Positions 52,207 to 63,700 of a stretch of DNA of 64,000 nt are shown piece after piece. The position numbers and the translations under genes are program-made. The notes beneath the pieces were generated by a model. That model did no database searches. It worked only from the letters and a program-made list of their open reading frames with translations, and was not told where the DNA came from. Origin of the DNA: Candidatus Thermochlorobacteriaceae bacterium (GTDB lineage: Bacteria; Bacteroidota; Chlorobiia; Chlorobiales; Thermochlorobacteraceae); NCBI GenBank assembly GCA_029263855.1, contig JAJUFC010000011.1, forward strand, positions 1-64,000. Direction: 5' to 3'. Within the stretch, counting starts at the first letter, position 1. Each line of letters begins with the position of its first letter.

Positions 52207-53580
52207 TTACGGATTGGCGATGTCGTTGTAGATGATGAAGACCATCAACGCCAGAAGTGCATACATTCCCGCTTGTTGCACCGCCATTTTGATTTTGAGC
52301 GGAAGTTCTTTTCCGAGAAGACCCTCGAGCGAAATCAAGACGAACTGTCCGCCGTCCAACGCGGGAATTGGAAGAATGTTGATGAACGCAAGCGAGATAG
52401 AAAGCACTGCCAAAAAGAGCATGAAACTGCCTGCACCTTGTTCGGCGCTTTGTCCTGCGAGTTTGGCGATTTTGACGGGTCCGCCCAAATTTTTGCGGAG
52501 GTCTTCTTCGCCCGTGATAAGTTTGCCGAAGCCTTTAATGGTCATGACAGTCATCTTTGCGGTTTGTGCCAATCCTGCACCGATGGATTCAAAGAAGCCG
52601 AGCGAAGCATATTCACGGCTCATGACTTGCGCGAGTTGAACGCCGATTTTACCGTCGTCGTTGGGCGTAATTTGCGCGGTCTTTACCGTTCCATTTTTGG
52701 CTAATCGATTGAGCGCGTCAATATCTTTCGGAACTGTGCCGTTGGTTGCACGCCATTCTATTTCAATCGTTTTTCCTTTGTTTGCACCGACAACCGCAAT
52801 GAGTTCCGACCAATCATAAATTTCTTTCTCGCCTAATTTTGTAATTAAATCGCCGGGCTTCAATCCAATTTTTTCAGCGGGCATTCCCGCGAGCGTTTCG
52901 CCGACAACAGCGGGCATGAGCGGGCGCATGGTTTCGCCTTTTTCATCGTTCAGACGGGTGAGCATATTCGCTGGCGCGTCCAACTTCAAGCGTTCTTCGC
53001 CGCGCTTGACGGTGTAGGTCAAGGTTGCGCTCGTGAAAAGTTCAGGGTCTAAAACTTCTTCCCAATACTTGACGGGCTTGCCATTGACCTCGATAATTTT
53101 ATCGCCCGTTTTGATTCCGATTTGTGCAAAGACCGAATTTTCAGGCACATACACGCCTGTCGCAATCGGGGTTCGCGATTCGCCATAACTTATCGCAATG
53201 ATGATGAAGATAATGGCGGCAAGCACCATGTTCATAATTACACCTGCCGAAATGACGATGAGGCGTTGCCACACAGGCTTTGAGCGAAACTCCCACGGCT
53301 GTGGCGGCTTCGAGGCGAACTCCGTATCCATGCTTTCATCGACCATGCCCGCAATTTGCACATAGCCGCCAAGCGGAATCGCGCCAATGCCGTATTCGGT
53401 CTCTCCTCTTTGAACGCTCCACAGCTTCAGATTCCAAAAATCAAATCCGATGTAGAATTTGAGCACGCGCATTTTGAAGAGTTTCGCGGCGGCAAAGTGT
53501 CCAAACTCGTGCACCGTTACGAGAATAAAAATGGCGACGATGAAGTAAAATATCGTCTGCAAAAATCCTCCAATGTCCAT
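52207..53580 (-). CDS. rseP: Site-2 protease RseP
   Basis: An intramembrane zinc protease that cleaves anti-sigma factors and signal-peptide remnants in the membrane. The 457 residues place the zinc motif H24-E-F-G-H28 in the first helix, then two PDZ domains (around TGDKIIEVNGKPV and GDLITKLGEKEI) in the periplasm, and the second catalytic motif INILPIPALDGGQ in the third helix. The length is as usual for the family. It is 42 bases downstream of dxr, the classical pairing in many genomes. Confidence 0.95.
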   Translation of the reverse strand: MDIGGFLQTIFYFIVAIFILVTVHEFGHFAAAKLFKMRVLKFYIGFDFWNLKLWSVQRGETEYGIGAIPLGGYVQIAGMVDESMDTEFASKPPQPWEFRSKPVWQRLIVISAGVIMNMVLAAIIFIIIAISYGESRTPIATGVYVPENSVFAQIGIKTGDKIIEVNGKPVKYWEEVLDPELFTSATLTYTVKRGEERLKLDAPANMLTRLNDEKGETMRPLMPAVVGETLAGMPAEKIGLKPGDLITKLGEKEIYDWSELIAVVGANKGKTIEIEWRATNGTVPKDIDALNRLAKNGTVKTAQITPNDDGKIGVQLAQVMSREYASLGFFESIGAGLAQTAKMTVMTIKGFGKLITGEEDLRKNLGGPVKIAKLAGQSAEQGAGSFMLFLAVLSISLAFINILPIPALDGGQFVLISLEGLLGKELPLKIKMAVQQAGMYALLALMVFIIYNDIANP

Positions 53581-53622
53581 ATCAAGAAAAGTTGATTTTG
53601 AAAAAAAGTTGACTTTGAAAAG

Positions 53623-54795
53623 TTAAGTCGTTGCGTTGCTCGCGACGCACAAGGCGCGTTCATAGACCGATTGGCGCGTTTCTGCGTCGATTTCAATGAG
53701 CGAATCAATCGTCAGTTCTCCGCCGAATGAATGCTCGTTCAAGGCTTGCTCGATCAGTTCGGGAATCTTCAAGAATGGAATTTTGGCGTTCAAGAAGAGT
53801 TCAACGGCGACTTCGTTGGCGGCGTTGAGCGCGCATGGATACGAGCCGCCCGCCTTGATAGATTCAAACGCTAATGCTAAACAGCGGAATCGATCAGTAT
53901 CGGGCATTTCAAAATCCAATCGCGATAAAGTTTTCCAATCGATGCGCGGATAATCGGCTTCGAACCTATCGGGATACGTGAGCGCGTATTGAATCGGAAT
54001 TTTCATATCGGGCGTGCCCAGTTGCGCCTTGATGCTCCCATCGCAAAATTCTATCATTGAATGGACAATGGATTGCGGATGAACGACCACTTCAATTTGT
54101 TCAATTGCCACGCCAAATAGCCACTTGGCTTCAATGACTTCGAGCCCTTTGTTCATCAAGGTTGCCGAGTCAATCGTGATTTTTTTGCCCATCTTCCAAT
54201 TCGGGTGATTGAGCGCGTGCTCAATCGTAATCTCAGCGAACCGTTCTTTCGGAAGCGCACGGAACGGGCCGCCCGACGCGGTGAGAATGATTTTTCCAAT
54301 TCGCTCCGTTTTTTCTCCGACAAGGCACTGAAAAATCGCCGAGTGTTCGCTATCAATCGGGAGCAATTTTCCGCCAAATCGCTTCGAGAGATTGGTTACG
54401 ATTTCTCCTGCGACGACGAGCGTTTCTTTGTTCGCCAATCCCACGTCTTTGCCCGCTTTGAGCGCTTCAACCGTTGGCTTCAAGCCGCTGAACCCAACCA
54501 TTCCGCCGATGACGAAATCAACGTCGGAGCGGCTGGCGATGTCGCACAAGGCTTCTTTTCCCGATAGAATTTCAATCGTTTCTCCGCTCAATTTTTGCCG
54601 AAGAATCGGCTCTAATTTTTCATTCGTGATGACGACGCCGCGCGGCTTGAAGCGTTTGGCTTGTTCGGCGAGCAAGTCGACATTGTCGTTTGCGGAAAGG
54701 TATTGGGCTTTGAATTGGTCGGGAAATCGCGAGATAACGTCAAGTGAGTTTTTTCCGATTGAGCCTGTTGAACCGAGCAATGTAATTCGTTTCAT
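53623..54795 (-). CDS. dxr: 1-deoxy-D-xylulose 5-phosphate reductoisomerase
   Basis: The first committed enzyme of the MEP isoprenoid pathway; converts DXP to MEP with NADPH. The 390 residues are normal length. NADPH-binding G8-S-T-G-S-I-G14 opens the protein. The metal-binding motif PIDSEHSAIFQCL and the flexible-loop region TASGGPFRALP are intact, followed by HPNWKMGKKITIDSATLMNK. Isoprenoids made by this route include the undecaprenyl carrier used with uppP. It precedes rseP. Confidence 0.97.
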   Translation of the reverse strand: MKRITLLGSTGSIGKNSLDVISRFPDQFKAQYLSANDNVDLLAEQAKRFKPRGVVITNEKLEPILRQKLSGETIEILSGKEALCDIASRSDVDFVIGGMVGFSGLKPTVEALKAGKDVGLANKETLVVAGEIVTNLSKRFGGKLLPIDSEHSAIFQCLVGEKTERIGKIILTASGGPFRALPKERFAEITIEHALNHPNWKMGKKITIDSATLMNKGLEVIEAKWLFGVAIEQIEVVVHPQSIVHSMIEFCDGSIKAQLGTPDMKIPIQYALTYPDRFEADYPRIDWKTLSRLDFEMPDTDRFRCLALAFESIKAGGSYPCALNAANEVAVELFLNAKIPFLKIPELIEQALNEHSFGGELTIDSLIEIDAETRQSVYERALCVASNATT

Positions 54796-54924
54796 TCAAA
54801 ATGTTTGCTTTTGATTTGAGAAGTCTGCTGCCTGACACCCTTCACGAATTTACTTGTTTCAGAGTGAGCAACAAAAGTTTGTTGCCAAAGGTTTTCGCTT
54901 GGGTTTTCAGATTGTCGCTTAAAC

Positions 54925-54952
54925 AGAAAAGGGCGGAACTGCTCCGCCCTTT
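54925..54952 (-). terminator. Rho-independent terminator after the DJ-1/PfpI gene
   Basis: A 10-bp stem (aaagggcgga 54928-54937 with tccgcccttt 54943-54952), 5-base loop; on the minus strand it is followed by ctgttt. It lies 18 bases past the stop of the DJ-1/PfpI gene and before dxr. Confidence 0.8.
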
Positions 54953-54969
54953 CGCAAGTCTGCTGTCGG

Positions 54970-55566
54970 TTACGCGCCAACTTCTTCGCCGTGCTCGACC
55001 TTGATGCCGAGAAGTTGCATAAACTGCGAGAGCAAGGCGGGGTGCGAGGGCCACGCGGGCGACGAAGTCAGATTGCCGTCTGTAATTGCCGCGTCCATTG
55101 CAATGTTTTCATATTTGCCGCCGGCAAGCGTTACTTCGGGTCCGCACGCGGGATACGCCGAAACGCGCTTGCCTCTGACGACGTCTGCCGCCGTCAAAAC
55201 TTGCGCGCCGTGACAAATCGATGCTATCGGTTTGTTTTGCGTCGCAAAATGTTTCGTGATTTCAATGACTTTGGGATTGAGCCGAATGTATTCGGGAGCG
55301 CGTCCGCCGCAGATGAAGAGTCCATCGTAGTTTTCAGGCTTCACATCGGCAAAGGTCGCGTTGAGTTTGAAGTTGTGTCCGCGCTTTTCGCTGTATGTTT
55401 GGTCGCCTTCGAAATCGTGAATTGAGGTGCGCACCACGTCGCCCGCTTTCTTGTCGGGGCAAACGGCGTGCACTTGACAGCCCACCGTTTGAAGCGTTTG
55501 AAACGGCACCATCACTTCGTAATCCTCGACGTAATCGCCGACGAGCATCAAAATTTTTTTACTCAT
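54970..55566 (-). CDS. DJ-1/PfpI family protein
   Basis: A 198-residue protein from the ATG at 55566, which follows a ggag ribosome site; the frame upstream of that is not supported. It has the DJ-1 fold: [18 protein letters not shown], then [15 protein letters not shown], with the nucleophile elbow [15 protein letters not shown] holding the catalytic Cys next to His. The Glu that tunes the Cys is in the DYEVMVP segment. Members act as glyoxalase III/deglycase-type enzymes or stress hydrolases; the exact role here is unknown. It is a single-gene unit with its own terminator. Confidence 0.9.
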   Translation of the reverse strand: MSKKILMLVGDYVEDYEVMVPFQTLQTVGCQVHAVCPDKKAGDVVRTSIHDFEGDQTYSEKRGHNFKLNATFADVKPENYDGLFICGGRAPEYIRLNPKVIEITKHFATQNKPIASICHGAQVLTAADVVRGKRVSAYPACGPEVTLAGGKYENIAMDAAITDGNLTSSPAWPSHPALLSQFMQLLGIKVEHGEEVGA

Positions 55567-55801
55567 TGTCGTCTCCTTTTGGAAGTTAAAGTTATTGGAA
55601 AGATTGTGTTGTGGGCATGTTGAAGAAACGCGCATCAACATTGCGCGCAGAATTTAGTGCGAAACCGTTCAATCTTCAAAACCAATTTTTGCGCTTGCCT
55701 TCTTTTGATTAAACCTTTTTGCTTCTGCCTTGTCTAAACCGTTGAATCTCGCGCGAGACTTTGTTATCGCAACATCAACTTAAACTAAACTCTTTGCAAT
55801 T

Positions 55802-56761
55802 ATGAACCGCAAATCGCTTTTCTCGCTTTTTTCCGCGCTGTTAATCGGCGCATTAGTCCTTTCAACAGGATGTAAGAACGACGATGTCGTAAGTCCCGCC
55901 TCTGAAAATCTCGCTTCGGAAGATGCCGCAAACGTCGTTGCAGGCGAAGTTGGCACCGAATCGGGCGGTGTTAATGACATGCTTTCGGATATGACCGACC
56001 TGCGCAACTCTCCGCTGTTTGCTAATGAAGACGGCGGGACGGCAGTTCTGAACGAAACAGGAACGGGACGCTACGGCACATATACGCGCACCTACGACCC
56101 TGCAACGCAAACTTGGACCGTGATTATTGAAGCCTCTTTCCAAAATCCTGTCCGAAGCGGCTCGTGGCGGCGCGAATATCAATACTTTTTCTCCAAGAAC
56201 GGCGCGAAGCAACAATTCTTCATCACGGGCGGCGTGATGGCGGATAGAATCAATTTTCAAATCGTGGAAAGCGGTTGTTCGGGTCAGTTCAGCAATCCGC
56301 GCGTTTCGCATCAACTCACCGCGCTTCGCGGTAGCGTGGTCGCCGACGTGAGCGTTTCAAACGGCGATACGCTTCTGACGGTCAATAGCGTTCAACCGCG
56401 CTATCGAGCGGCGATTGACTCGGTTCGCATTCGCGGCGGACTGCGCACTTCCGACCACAACCTCACGCTTACGCTCACCAACATCGTCGTGCCGACGCGC
56501 CTCGACCGACGCTTGCCCGAACAAAACATCGGCGGACGACGCTTCCGCAACGTGCGCCCGATTTCAGGCACGATTTCGGGAACTTACAATGCGTTCATCA
56601 CCTTCCAACGCGGCGATACCTACAATGAACGCGAAGTTACGCGCAATTTCGTCATCAACTTTGGCGCAAGTTCGGGCGAATCGGTTGGGGTTGAAATCAC
56701 AGGCGTGAACGCGCCCAAATTCACGGGTAGCATCAACTTGCAGACGGGAGAACTCAATTAA
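55802..56761 (+). CDS. Uncharacterised lipoprotein
   Basis: A 319-residue protein. The first 24 residues are a lipoprotein signal (LFSALLIGALVLSTGC), with a lipid-anchored Cys followed by KNDD. The mature part begins with an acidic, low-complexity region (SEDAANVVAGEVGTESGG) and continues as a beta-rich domain (GTYTRTYDPATQTWTVIIEA, ITFQRGDTYNEREV). It has no family I recognise. It may face the periplasm or the cell surface. A solo gene with a bidirectional terminator. Confidence 0.72.
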   Translation: MNRKSLFSLFSALLIGALVLSTGCKNDDVVSPASENLASEDAANVVAGEVGTESGGVNDMLSDMTDLRNSPLFANEDGGTAVLNETGTGRYGTYTRTYDPATQTWTVIIEASFQNPVRSGSWRREYQYFFSKNGAKQQFFITGGVMADRINFQIVESGCSGQFSNPRVSHQLTALRGSVVADVSVSNGDTLLTVNSVQPRYRAAIDSVRIRGGLRTSDHNLTLTLTNIVVPTRLDRRLPEQNIGGRRFRNVRPISGTISGTYNAFITFQRGDTYNEREVTRNFVINFGASSGESVGVEITGVNAPKFTGSINLQTGELN

Positions 56762-56786
56762 ATCTCGTTGAATCCTCTAACAAACA

Positions 56787-56816
56787 AAGCCGCTTTCCAC
56801 AGAGAAAGCGGCTTTT
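56787..56816. terminator. Bidirectional Rho-independent terminator
   Basis: An 11-bp perfect stem (aagccgctttc 56787-56797 with gaaagcggctt 56804-56814) with a 6-base loop, followed by T residues on the plus strand and by tttgtttgtt on the minus. It serves the lipoprotein gene and the convergent giant T9SS gene. Confidence 0.88.
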
Positions 56817-56913
56817 GCGTTCCCGCCAAAATCCTTCGCAAAGGAATCAGCATTCTTGAACAATGCGTAGCGTTGGGCTTCTCGCTTCGCTTGAAATCAC
56901 CACATCATAGTTT

Positions 56914-57732
56914 TTATTTGACCAAGATGGCTTTCTTCGTGGCGACGAAATCGCGGCTTTGCAGGCGATAAAAATATATTCCGCTCGCCAAGTTGGTCGC
57001 GTTCCATTGTAGGCGATGCGCACCCGCGTTCAATTCGCCATCAACAAGCGTAGCGACTTTTTGTCCCAACACGTTGTAAATCTCCAATTTCGCCTTCCCC
57101 GCTTTCTCGAGCGAGAACTGAATCGTCGTTACGGGATTAAACGGGTTGGGATAGTTTTGATCGAGCGCATAGTCAAACGGCAGTTTAACGCGCCATTGCT
57201 CAATGCTTCCTTGCGGAATCTCGTTGCGTCTGCCGTCATAATCAACGCTGACGAGTTTGTAGAAGTAGGTTCTGCCCGGCTGCGCGTTGTGGCTGTCTTC
57301 ATAGACATAGGTTTGCTCTTCGAGCGTCGTGCCGTGACCGCGCAGAGATGGGTTGGTTTGATGCGACGCGATTTCTTCATAGAGACCGTTTTCCGATTCG
57401 CTTCGGTAGAGAATGAAGCCCAAGTTGTCTTGCTCCGTCGCCGTGCGCCACTCCAAGCGAATGGTTCGGCTGTTTTTGGCGATGATGTCGATGCCCGCAA
57501 AGTTCACGGGAAGCGGATTATCATCGAGCGACGCTGTCGCGAACGTGGCATAAAAGACATCGGTTGCTGCTACGCTTTGACTAAACGAATTGGTTGAGAC
57601 GTTCGTGGGCAGATTCGCGGGCAAGGTGTTGCGCGGCAACGAGCGTTCGCCCCGTCCAAGTAACAGGAGAAGCAGGGCTAACCGCCGTCGCGATTCGTGC
57701 GTTGTTGTTGGGATTGAGCGCGCCGAACCCAT
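56914..57732 (-). CDS. C-terminal segment of the giant T9SS protein (out of frame with its body)
   Basis: The open frame is 272 codons, but only the part downstream of about 57637 looks like protein. It then reads TLPANLPTNVSTNSFSQSV, a fibronectin-like domain (IRLEWRTATEQDNLGFILYR, with a following RTYFYKLVSVDYDG) and a full type A T9SS sorting domain (QNYPNPFNPVTTI to KKAILVK). The same pair of domains ends the 1951-residue protein at 10.7-16.6 kb. It is offset by one base from the upstream frame and overlaps it. Together they are best read as one gene with a frameshift; the present piece has no start or signal of its own. Confidence 0.75.
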   Translation of the reverse strand: MGSARSIPTTTHESRRRLALLLLLLGRGERSLPRNTLPANLPTNVSTNSFSQSVAATDVFYATFATASLDDNPLPVNFAGIDIIAKNSRTIRLEWRTATEQDNLGFILYRSESENGLYEEIASHQTNPSLRGHGTTLEEQTYVYEDSHNAQPGRTYFYKLVSVDYDGRRNEIPQGSIEQWRVKLPFDYALDQNYPNPFNPVTTIQFSLEKAGKAKLEIYNVLGQKVATLVDGELNAGAHRLQWNATNLASGIYFYRLQSRDFVATKKAILVK

Positions 57733-60700
57733 CGTCGCTGTTGATGCGCATATTCTCTACTGCCGTAACGGTCAACGGGTTGGCGCTGTTTTGGAATTGG
57801 AAATATCGCGCAAACGAGACTGCCGCGATGCCACCCGCGAAGGTGGTCGTTACTGCTTCCGAGCTTCCCGTTTGAATCGTGCCTCGCAATTCCGCCGTGC
57901 CGCCCGACGCTTGCCCGACAATGTCCAACGGTCGATACACGCCGCTATTTCCAAACGGATAACGTCGCGTTGCCGAAGTCGTCGGGAACAAGCCCGTTAC
58001 GTTGCCAACGATGTGACTGCTATTGCTTCCGCCCGATACGCTCGATGCCGTTCCCAAGCGCAACGCATTGCTACCCGTAACGATGTTGCCGCTCGTGAGC
58101 GTCAGCGTGCCGTTGACTTGCTGGTCGGTCGCGCCTGCGAGCGTGATGGCGTTGGCGCTCTTGTTCACCGTCAAATTGTTGAACGTCGTGAGCGAGCCGC
58201 CAATCGTTTGCGCGCTACCGCCCGTGAAGGTTACCGTTCCCGTGCCCGCGTTGAACGTGCCCGTGTTGGCGAAACTGTAATTCGAGCCGCCGCCATCTGC
58301 GCCTGAAATCGTGATGGCGCTTGAATTGGCGTTGAACGTGCCGGTGTTTGTCAGGCGACCCGTAATCGGAATGCTTGAGCCGTTAGCGTTGAAGGTATAG
58401 GTTCCGCTTCCCGCGAAGTTGCCGCCAATAGACAGCGTGCCGTTGCCCGCGTTATAGACGCTTCCGCCCGAAATGTTGAACGCGCCGCTCACCGTCACGT
58501 TGCGGTTGTCGGGATTGTCGACCGTGCCGCCGCCATTCACCGTGAGCGTGCCCGCGAGCGTGAGGTTTGCGTTTGGATAGGAAGCCGTTGCGCCTGACGT
58601 GTTGCTGAACACGACATTGTTGTAACTCGTGGGCGTTGACGGCAGCGTGCCGTTTGTCGCGCCAGAAAACTCTACCGTGCCGCCGCCTGACGAAAGAAAC
58701 CCCGTTGCGCTGCCGCCCGGGAAGACGTAAGAGCCACCGCCTGTTGGCGCAAGGCGCAGCGTACCGGTGCCCGAAATCACGCTGAAATTATGTCCAATCG
58801 TATTGCTCAAATTCAACACGCCGGTGGAGTTAATGGTCACGCTGTTGCCGACTTTGCCCAGCGATGTGGTGATGTTGACCGTCGCGCCCGCGCCGCTTCC
58901 GCCGGTTGTAGTTTGCGTCGTCGTTCCAACGGGATACCCCGAGCCGCCATTCGTTATGCGAATGCCTGTAATCGCGCCGAGACCGCCAACTGCCGTTACC
59001 GTTACTTGTCCGCCCGTTCCGCCATTGACCGTGAGCACATTGCCAACAGCATAGCCTGAACCGCCCGCGGCAATCGTGGCGGAAATGATGGCGTTGGGTT
59101 GCGTGGCAATGGTGTGGGCGTTATCAATGACGACGTTACTCCCAGCGCGCGGTGGAGTGTTAGTTGTAGGCGTGGTCGTCCAATTTGCCGCGTTTTCCCA
59201 GTTGCCGCTCGCAATGCTCGTGTAGACGGGAATGCTGGAAAACTCTGCGCTCGAGCCCGCCGTGTAATCGCCGTTGATGAAATTGACGCCTGCGGTCGTG
59301 GCAATAGAGCGGTTGGTATTGTTGTATGTCCACCCCGTCACGAACCCGCCAATCGGATCCCAGTTCGGTGGACCGAGGTCTGGGTTCAAGCGTCCGACGC
59401 GGTCAGGCGTGCCCGTAACGGGCAAGGTCGCATCGCCGCCATCAGCATTATCGTTGTAACTATGATTGACCGTCAAGCCTGCGAAGCCCGTGCTGCGCAC
59501 GACCCAGTAGTAGCGCAAGACATTCGCACCAGCCTCCACGCCCGGATGCACGTTATTGACGGGCGCGACGCGAATCGTGCCCGTCGCCGTATTTGCCGTC
59601 ACGTTCAATCGCGCAGGCGTGTAGCGCGAGCCTGTGCCGACGGGGAAAAGGAAGTTGCTTGCGCCTGTGGGATACGACTTTTGCACGCCTTGGTCGGTGT
59701 TGTTGCCGTTGGTGCGAATCATTCGCGTGGCGCTGAATGTGCCCGAAACAGCCGCCCCTGTGTTCGTGAGCGAAAGCAGGTTCGAGCCGATGTCCAAAAC
59801 GCCATTCGTGAGTGTAAAAACATCCGTAATCGTTACGTTGTTAAGCGTTTGCGCGCCTGCCGCGTTGTTGAGTTCAAGGTTGCCGTAAGTTCCTGTGCCA
59901 GAGAGTTGCTGTTGCGTCGTGCCGCCGAGCAATATGCGTCCTGCGCCAGTGCTCGTATGCGTGCCGTTGTTCGTGACGTTGCCGATGACGGTCGCCGTGT
60001 TGCCGTTATCCGCCAGCGTTTTGCCTGCGTTGATGGTAAGATTGGAATTGACGCGAATGTTGCGGTTGAGCGTGAGCGTGCCGCTACTGCCCGTGAGCGC
60101 AAGGTTGGCAAAGTTCGTGAGGTTGGCTGCCGAGCTACCGATGCTTTGTGCGCCAGCGCGGTTGAAGGTGGTCGTTTGCGTCGCCGTAATCGGTCGGAAT
60201 CCGCCCACGTTCAAGCCTGTGGCGGTGGAACTATTGTTGTTGATGAGGTCGCCGCCGATGAAGACGTTGAGTCCGTTGGCGTCAAAAATGCTGTTGTCGT
60301 TGCTTATCGTAAGGTCGCCCGAAAGCGAGAGCAAGTTCGTCAGCGTGAGCGGATTGACGCGCAGGCGCCCCGTTGCGACGTTGCCTGCGCTTCCCGTGAT
60401 AGTGAGTTCGTTGAGCGAGATATTACAATCAATCTGGTAGGTTTGGTTGCCGACGCCCGTCGCGTCAAGCACGATCGTGCCGCCCGTAACGCTTGAAGTG
60501 GGCGGACGCAGATAGAGGTCGCCGTAAGACGTTCCGCCGCCGCGTCGCAGCGTAATAGTGCCTGCTGACATTGCGAACTCGCTGCCTGAATTTTCCGACA
60601 CGTCAAACTTTGCGCGCGTCGCAACGCCGCCACGCCCGTGAATCGTGAGCGTGCCGCCCAGTTGCTGATACTTCAACACGCCTGCGGTCGCAAAGGGCGA

Positions 60701-63700
60701 GCGGCGAATTTGCGAATTGACATTGACCGTGCCGCTCCAGAGTTGGAAGCGGGCATTGCCGCTGGAGGAATACTCAATGTAGCGCGTGTCGGTCGTGCTG
60801 CCGTCGCCCGCGTCGAGCGTGCCGCCCGCGATGCGCAGAAGCCCATCGAGCAAGATGCCCGTGTTCGTGCCCGTCACGATTGCCGTGCCTGCTTGAAGAA
60901 TCAAACCTGCGGTCGAGGGAATTTGGAATGGCGCGCCGCCGCTCGTGAGGTTCAGATTCAAACTTGCGTTGTTGAGAATTAACCGACCATTTTGCAAGGT
61001 GATGGTTTTCGTCGCACCGCCGTTCAGGGCTGTGACGCCGCTCAATGTAATGTTGCGGTCGAGCGAAAAACTCGCGGTTGTATCCGCACCTTTATTGACG
61101 ATGATTCGCCAGAGGTCTGCAGTTGTTGAGCCGTCTTTCGTGAATAAGCCGTTGTCTGTGCCGAACAGTTCCAACGCAACTCTGCCCTCCGTTGCCGCAT
61201 CAAACAGGTCGAGAAGCGCAGTTTGCGTGCCTGCCGTGCCTATCATTGAAATGTCCCTGCCGATACGCAAGCGGTGCTCCACATTAGCCGCGCCTGCCTG
61301 AATCGTCAATTCGTTATTGCCTCCAGCTGTAGTTTCCGCGCCATATCGTAAATCGCGCCCGACGGTTACGGTTCGGACATTGGTGTTGGTGTTTGGAAAT
61401 TCAAGCCGCCCTGCCTGACCTGCTGACGGACGACCAAGCCGTATGTCCTGTGCAATATCGATGTCGCCGCTTGCACCGTCGCTCAGCCGTACAGTGCATT
61501 GCTCGTCAATAAACATTGAGCGACGCACCGTCAAATTTACGGCAGGCAAAATGGCAATTCGATTCGCTGTGCCGCCGCGTCCACCTTCAAAACGGAGGTT
61601 TGGATAAACTGACGGTACCGTGGTGGGGATGAGGCGTCCCGGCGTATTGTTATTCTCCGTCATGTTATAGATGTAAACGCCCGTTCCGTTTGACCATCCC
61701 GAAATGTCCCCAGTGAAGGTGGGGAAGCTGGCGTTGTTAAATTCCAGGTAAATTGTTCCCCCTGTTCCCACAACATCGTTATTTACAGCGGTTACATTCG
61801 CCGTTGATGTTTCATTGAGGGAAAGCCGTCCGCCAGAATTGAAATCTGGTCCCGTGCCGGAATTGAACCGCAGTTCGGCGCAATTAACCGTTGCGCCTGC
61901 GGGAACGAAAACACTGTGCTGAGTGCCGCCGGGGTCGCCAATGATGACCACGTCGCCTGCACCCGGCGGGGCCGACGGCACAACCTGACCGGTTGTATGA
62001 CTTGTACCTGTTGTCCAACTGCTGGTGGTGTTCCAGTTAAGTCCGGGAAAGCCCGTTGCTACCGCGCTAAAACTTCGATATACCGTTGGCGCGCCTGAAA
62101 AACGGTTTGCATCACCGGCGGTGTAGTTCGCGTTGGCTAGCGTGAAGCCAGTGCCCGGATAAGTTCCAGTGGTTGATGCGCCGTTAAAGACAACTTGATT
62201 GCTTCCGTCAAGGACATCGTCGGTGCCGCCGTCGGTCGAGCGCGTAAAGGGACTTGCGTCCAACACGCGGCCAGGCACGTAATCCGCTTCCGTGCCGCCA
62301 ATATCCGCGTTGTCGTAGGTAAAGCGGTGTGAGACCGTTGGCAAGGTAGTAAAACCAGTATGCCTGACGCGCCAATAATAAGACAAAATATCCGGGTCTG
62401 TTCCGCCGGTCGTGGCTAAAACTTGGTCGGCGGGGTTAATGGCGATGTAGCCATCGTCGGTGAAGGTATTGATGCTGACTTCGGCGGGGGTGTATTTGTC
62501 GGTCGTGCCATCGAGTTCGCCAACAGGGAACAGGTAATTTCCCGTGCCCGTGATGTAGCGTTCTACGCCGGGCGAAGTTGGCACGGCGTTCACGCGAATG
62601 TATTTGGTTGTGCCAAAGCCGCCGCCTGTGGTGGTAATCGCGCCCGTCGCGCCATTGTTGATGCGCAGGCGATAGATGTCGATGTTGAAAAGACTCGTCG
62701 AACCTGCGAGCGTGAGCGTGCCGTTGATGGTTTGGTTTGCCGTGAGCGTGGCGCCGGGGTTTTGCGCGTTATCGAGCGTGAGGTTGCCGAATTGTCCCGT
62801 GCCGTCGCCGCCGATGATTTGCGTCGCCGAGCCCGCGAGCCGCAGTTGTCCCGACCCTGTGCTTTGATGCACGCCAGAGTTGGTAACATTGCCGAGCGCT
62901 AAAATTTCAAAGCCGTTGTCGCTAAATGGCGCAGAGCCGATGAGCGTCAGCGTATTGCGCACGATAATGTTTTGGCTGATAAAGAGCGTGCCGCTTGCGC
63001 GTTGCACCGTGAGGTTGTGAAAGCCCGGACTGCCGGTGTTGACTTCCAGCGTGCCAGCAATCGTGATGAAATCCGAGCCATCGCCCGTGAAGGTAACGGT
63101 GTTCGTGCCCGTGCGGAAGGTCGTGCTCGTTTGAACATTGAGCGTTCCGCCAATGGTGACGTTTTGATTGTTCGCGTTGAAAAGCGGCGAACTGCCCGTT
63201 TGAATGGTGAAATCGCCAAGCACGGTGAGCGGACGCGCCGTGTTTGCACCAACTCCGCTGCCACCGTCCACAGCGGAGTTGATAGCCGCTAAAACAAGTT
63301 GCGCCGCACCTGCGCCCGCTTTGTTGACAGTGAAATTTGGCATTGAAGCTGTCGCGGAAATACGCGCATCGGTTCCACTGGCGGGTATGGTTGCGTTAAT
63401 CGTGCCGCCCGTTACATTGATGTTGCTGGGCGAACAACGGATGTCAATCAAACCATTCACCGCAGTTCCGCCTGTTTCTGGGTCCGCGATGTTGAGCGTG
63501 CCGCCCGTCATAATGAAGACTTGGTCGAGATACGGCATGCAAAAACGCGCATATCCATTGTTAGAAGAACCAGGAAATGAAGCGTTGATATTGACCGTGC
63601 CGCCCGAGAGACGAAACGAGCCACGTGGGTCGCTCCCGCCCAGCGTTGACGGACGGTATTTCTCCGCGTTCAATACGCCCCCCTCCATCACGACTGCGCC